Shown here: one piece after another, positions 23,909 through 24,083 of the stretch
How the letters are laid out: the number at the start of each line of letters is the position of its first letter
Position numbering within the stretch: position 1 is the stretch's first letter
Assembly (NCBI GenBank): GCA_937899055.1
Contig: CALBPX010000048.1
Coordinates: forward strand, 1-24,083
DNA: 24,083 bases
Source: an uncultured Bacteroidales bacterium
Lineage (GTDB): Bacteria; Bacteroidota; Bacteroidia; Bacteroidales; UBA932
Direction of reading: 5' to 3'
Program-made: the position numbers and the translations under genes
The notes under the pieces: model-generated
Databases searched by the model: none
Told to the model about the DNA's origin: nothing
The model's input: only the letters and a program-made list of their open reading frames with translations

Positions 23909-24083
23909 TCAAATGCCTCCGCCAAACGCCGTTGCCTGAGCAAACGCAAGGGAGTCGCCCCGCTCATTTTCCGGATGCCCGTCATGGCCCTTCAGCCAAT
24001 GGAAATGAAGGTCAAAACCTGCCGAAACCCGGACATATTCGGTCCAAAGATCTTCGTTCTTCTTCTTTTTCTGGAACATGGAG
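23909..24083 (-). CDS. Ribonuclease HI, C-terminal fragment
   Basis: Reading the minus strand in from the right edge gives 57 residues ending at a TGA at 23909. The segment NEDLWTEYVRV, then HFHWLKGHDGHPENERGDSL, closely resembles the RNase HI C-terminus (E. coli WVKGHAGHPENERCDELA). It keeps the His and the last catalytic Asp. RNase HI cleaves the RNA strand of RNA-DNA hybrids. The 5' part lies outside the window, so length and an N-terminal hybrid-binding domain cannot be judged. It ends 17 bp before the gpsA ATG, or overlaps the alternative TTG start. The ORF was found by direct translation. Confidence 0.88.
   Translation of the reverse strand, partial: SMFQKKKKNEDLWTEYVRVSAGFDLHFHWLKGHDGHPENERGDSLAFAQATAFGGGI

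Overview
The window reads as a chromosomal stretch from a Bacteroidota bacterium, most likely a Bacteroidales member of a gut-type community. The signs are FimA/Mfa-type fimbrial genes with lipoprotein signals, a DUF3575 outer-membrane protein, a lipoprotein GH89 glycosidase, Bacteroidales-like GpsA and AddB proteins, and several upstream regions that carry the Bacteroides -7 promoter element TAnnTTTG. I cannot assign a genus. No tRNA, rRNA, CRISPR array, insertion sequence or phage gene is visible. Coding density is very high: the largest gap is about 165 bp, and two convergent gene pairs overlap in their coding sequence.

Layout. (1) 1-3796: the N-terminus of a LysE-type exporter (minus) diverges from apolipoprotein N-acyltransferase lnt (plus). 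lnt converges on, and overlaps by 61 bp, a PgpH-type membrane HD phosphohydrolase (minus). (2) 3846-7321: a plus-strand trio, namely an exported or anchored DNA/RNA non-specific endonuclease, a 108-aa protein I do not recognise, and a lipoprotein GH89 alpha-N-acetylglucosaminidase. Spacing of 7 bp and an 8-bp overlap suggest one transcript. (3) 7290-12894: minus strand. A DUF3575 outer-membrane protein, a large OmpA-like/TPR protein, an Mfa1/FimA-type fimbrillin and a FimB/Mfa2-type anchor form a fimbrial operon with a recognisable promoter at its head. A membrane-anchored lactonase-type beta-propeller gene with its own promoter and Shine-Dalgarno follows. (4) 13004-24083: minus strand. The order is rnhA (partial), gpsA, pgi, a KefB-type antiporter, addB and addA, tightly packed and closed by an intrinsic terminator.

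How the parts work together. lnt completes lipoprotein maturation, which the GH89 enzyme and the fimbrial subunits (all with lipoboxes) depend on. The fimbrial operon pairs structural subunits with envelope proteins. The last block is housekeeping: lipid precursor synthesis, glycolysis, ion homeostasis, removal of RNA-DNA hybrids and double-strand-break repair by AddAB.

Most of the window is ordinary core genome. The parts that deserve a second look are the nuclease / unknown 108-aa / GH89 trio, the OmpA-TPR protein of the fimbrial operon, an exported propeller that is probably not a sugar-phosphate lactonase, several perfect palindromes at promoters, strong Shine-Dalgarno sites in a lineage that rarely uses them, and the two coding overlaps between convergent genes. 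I found no clear case of an entirely new system.
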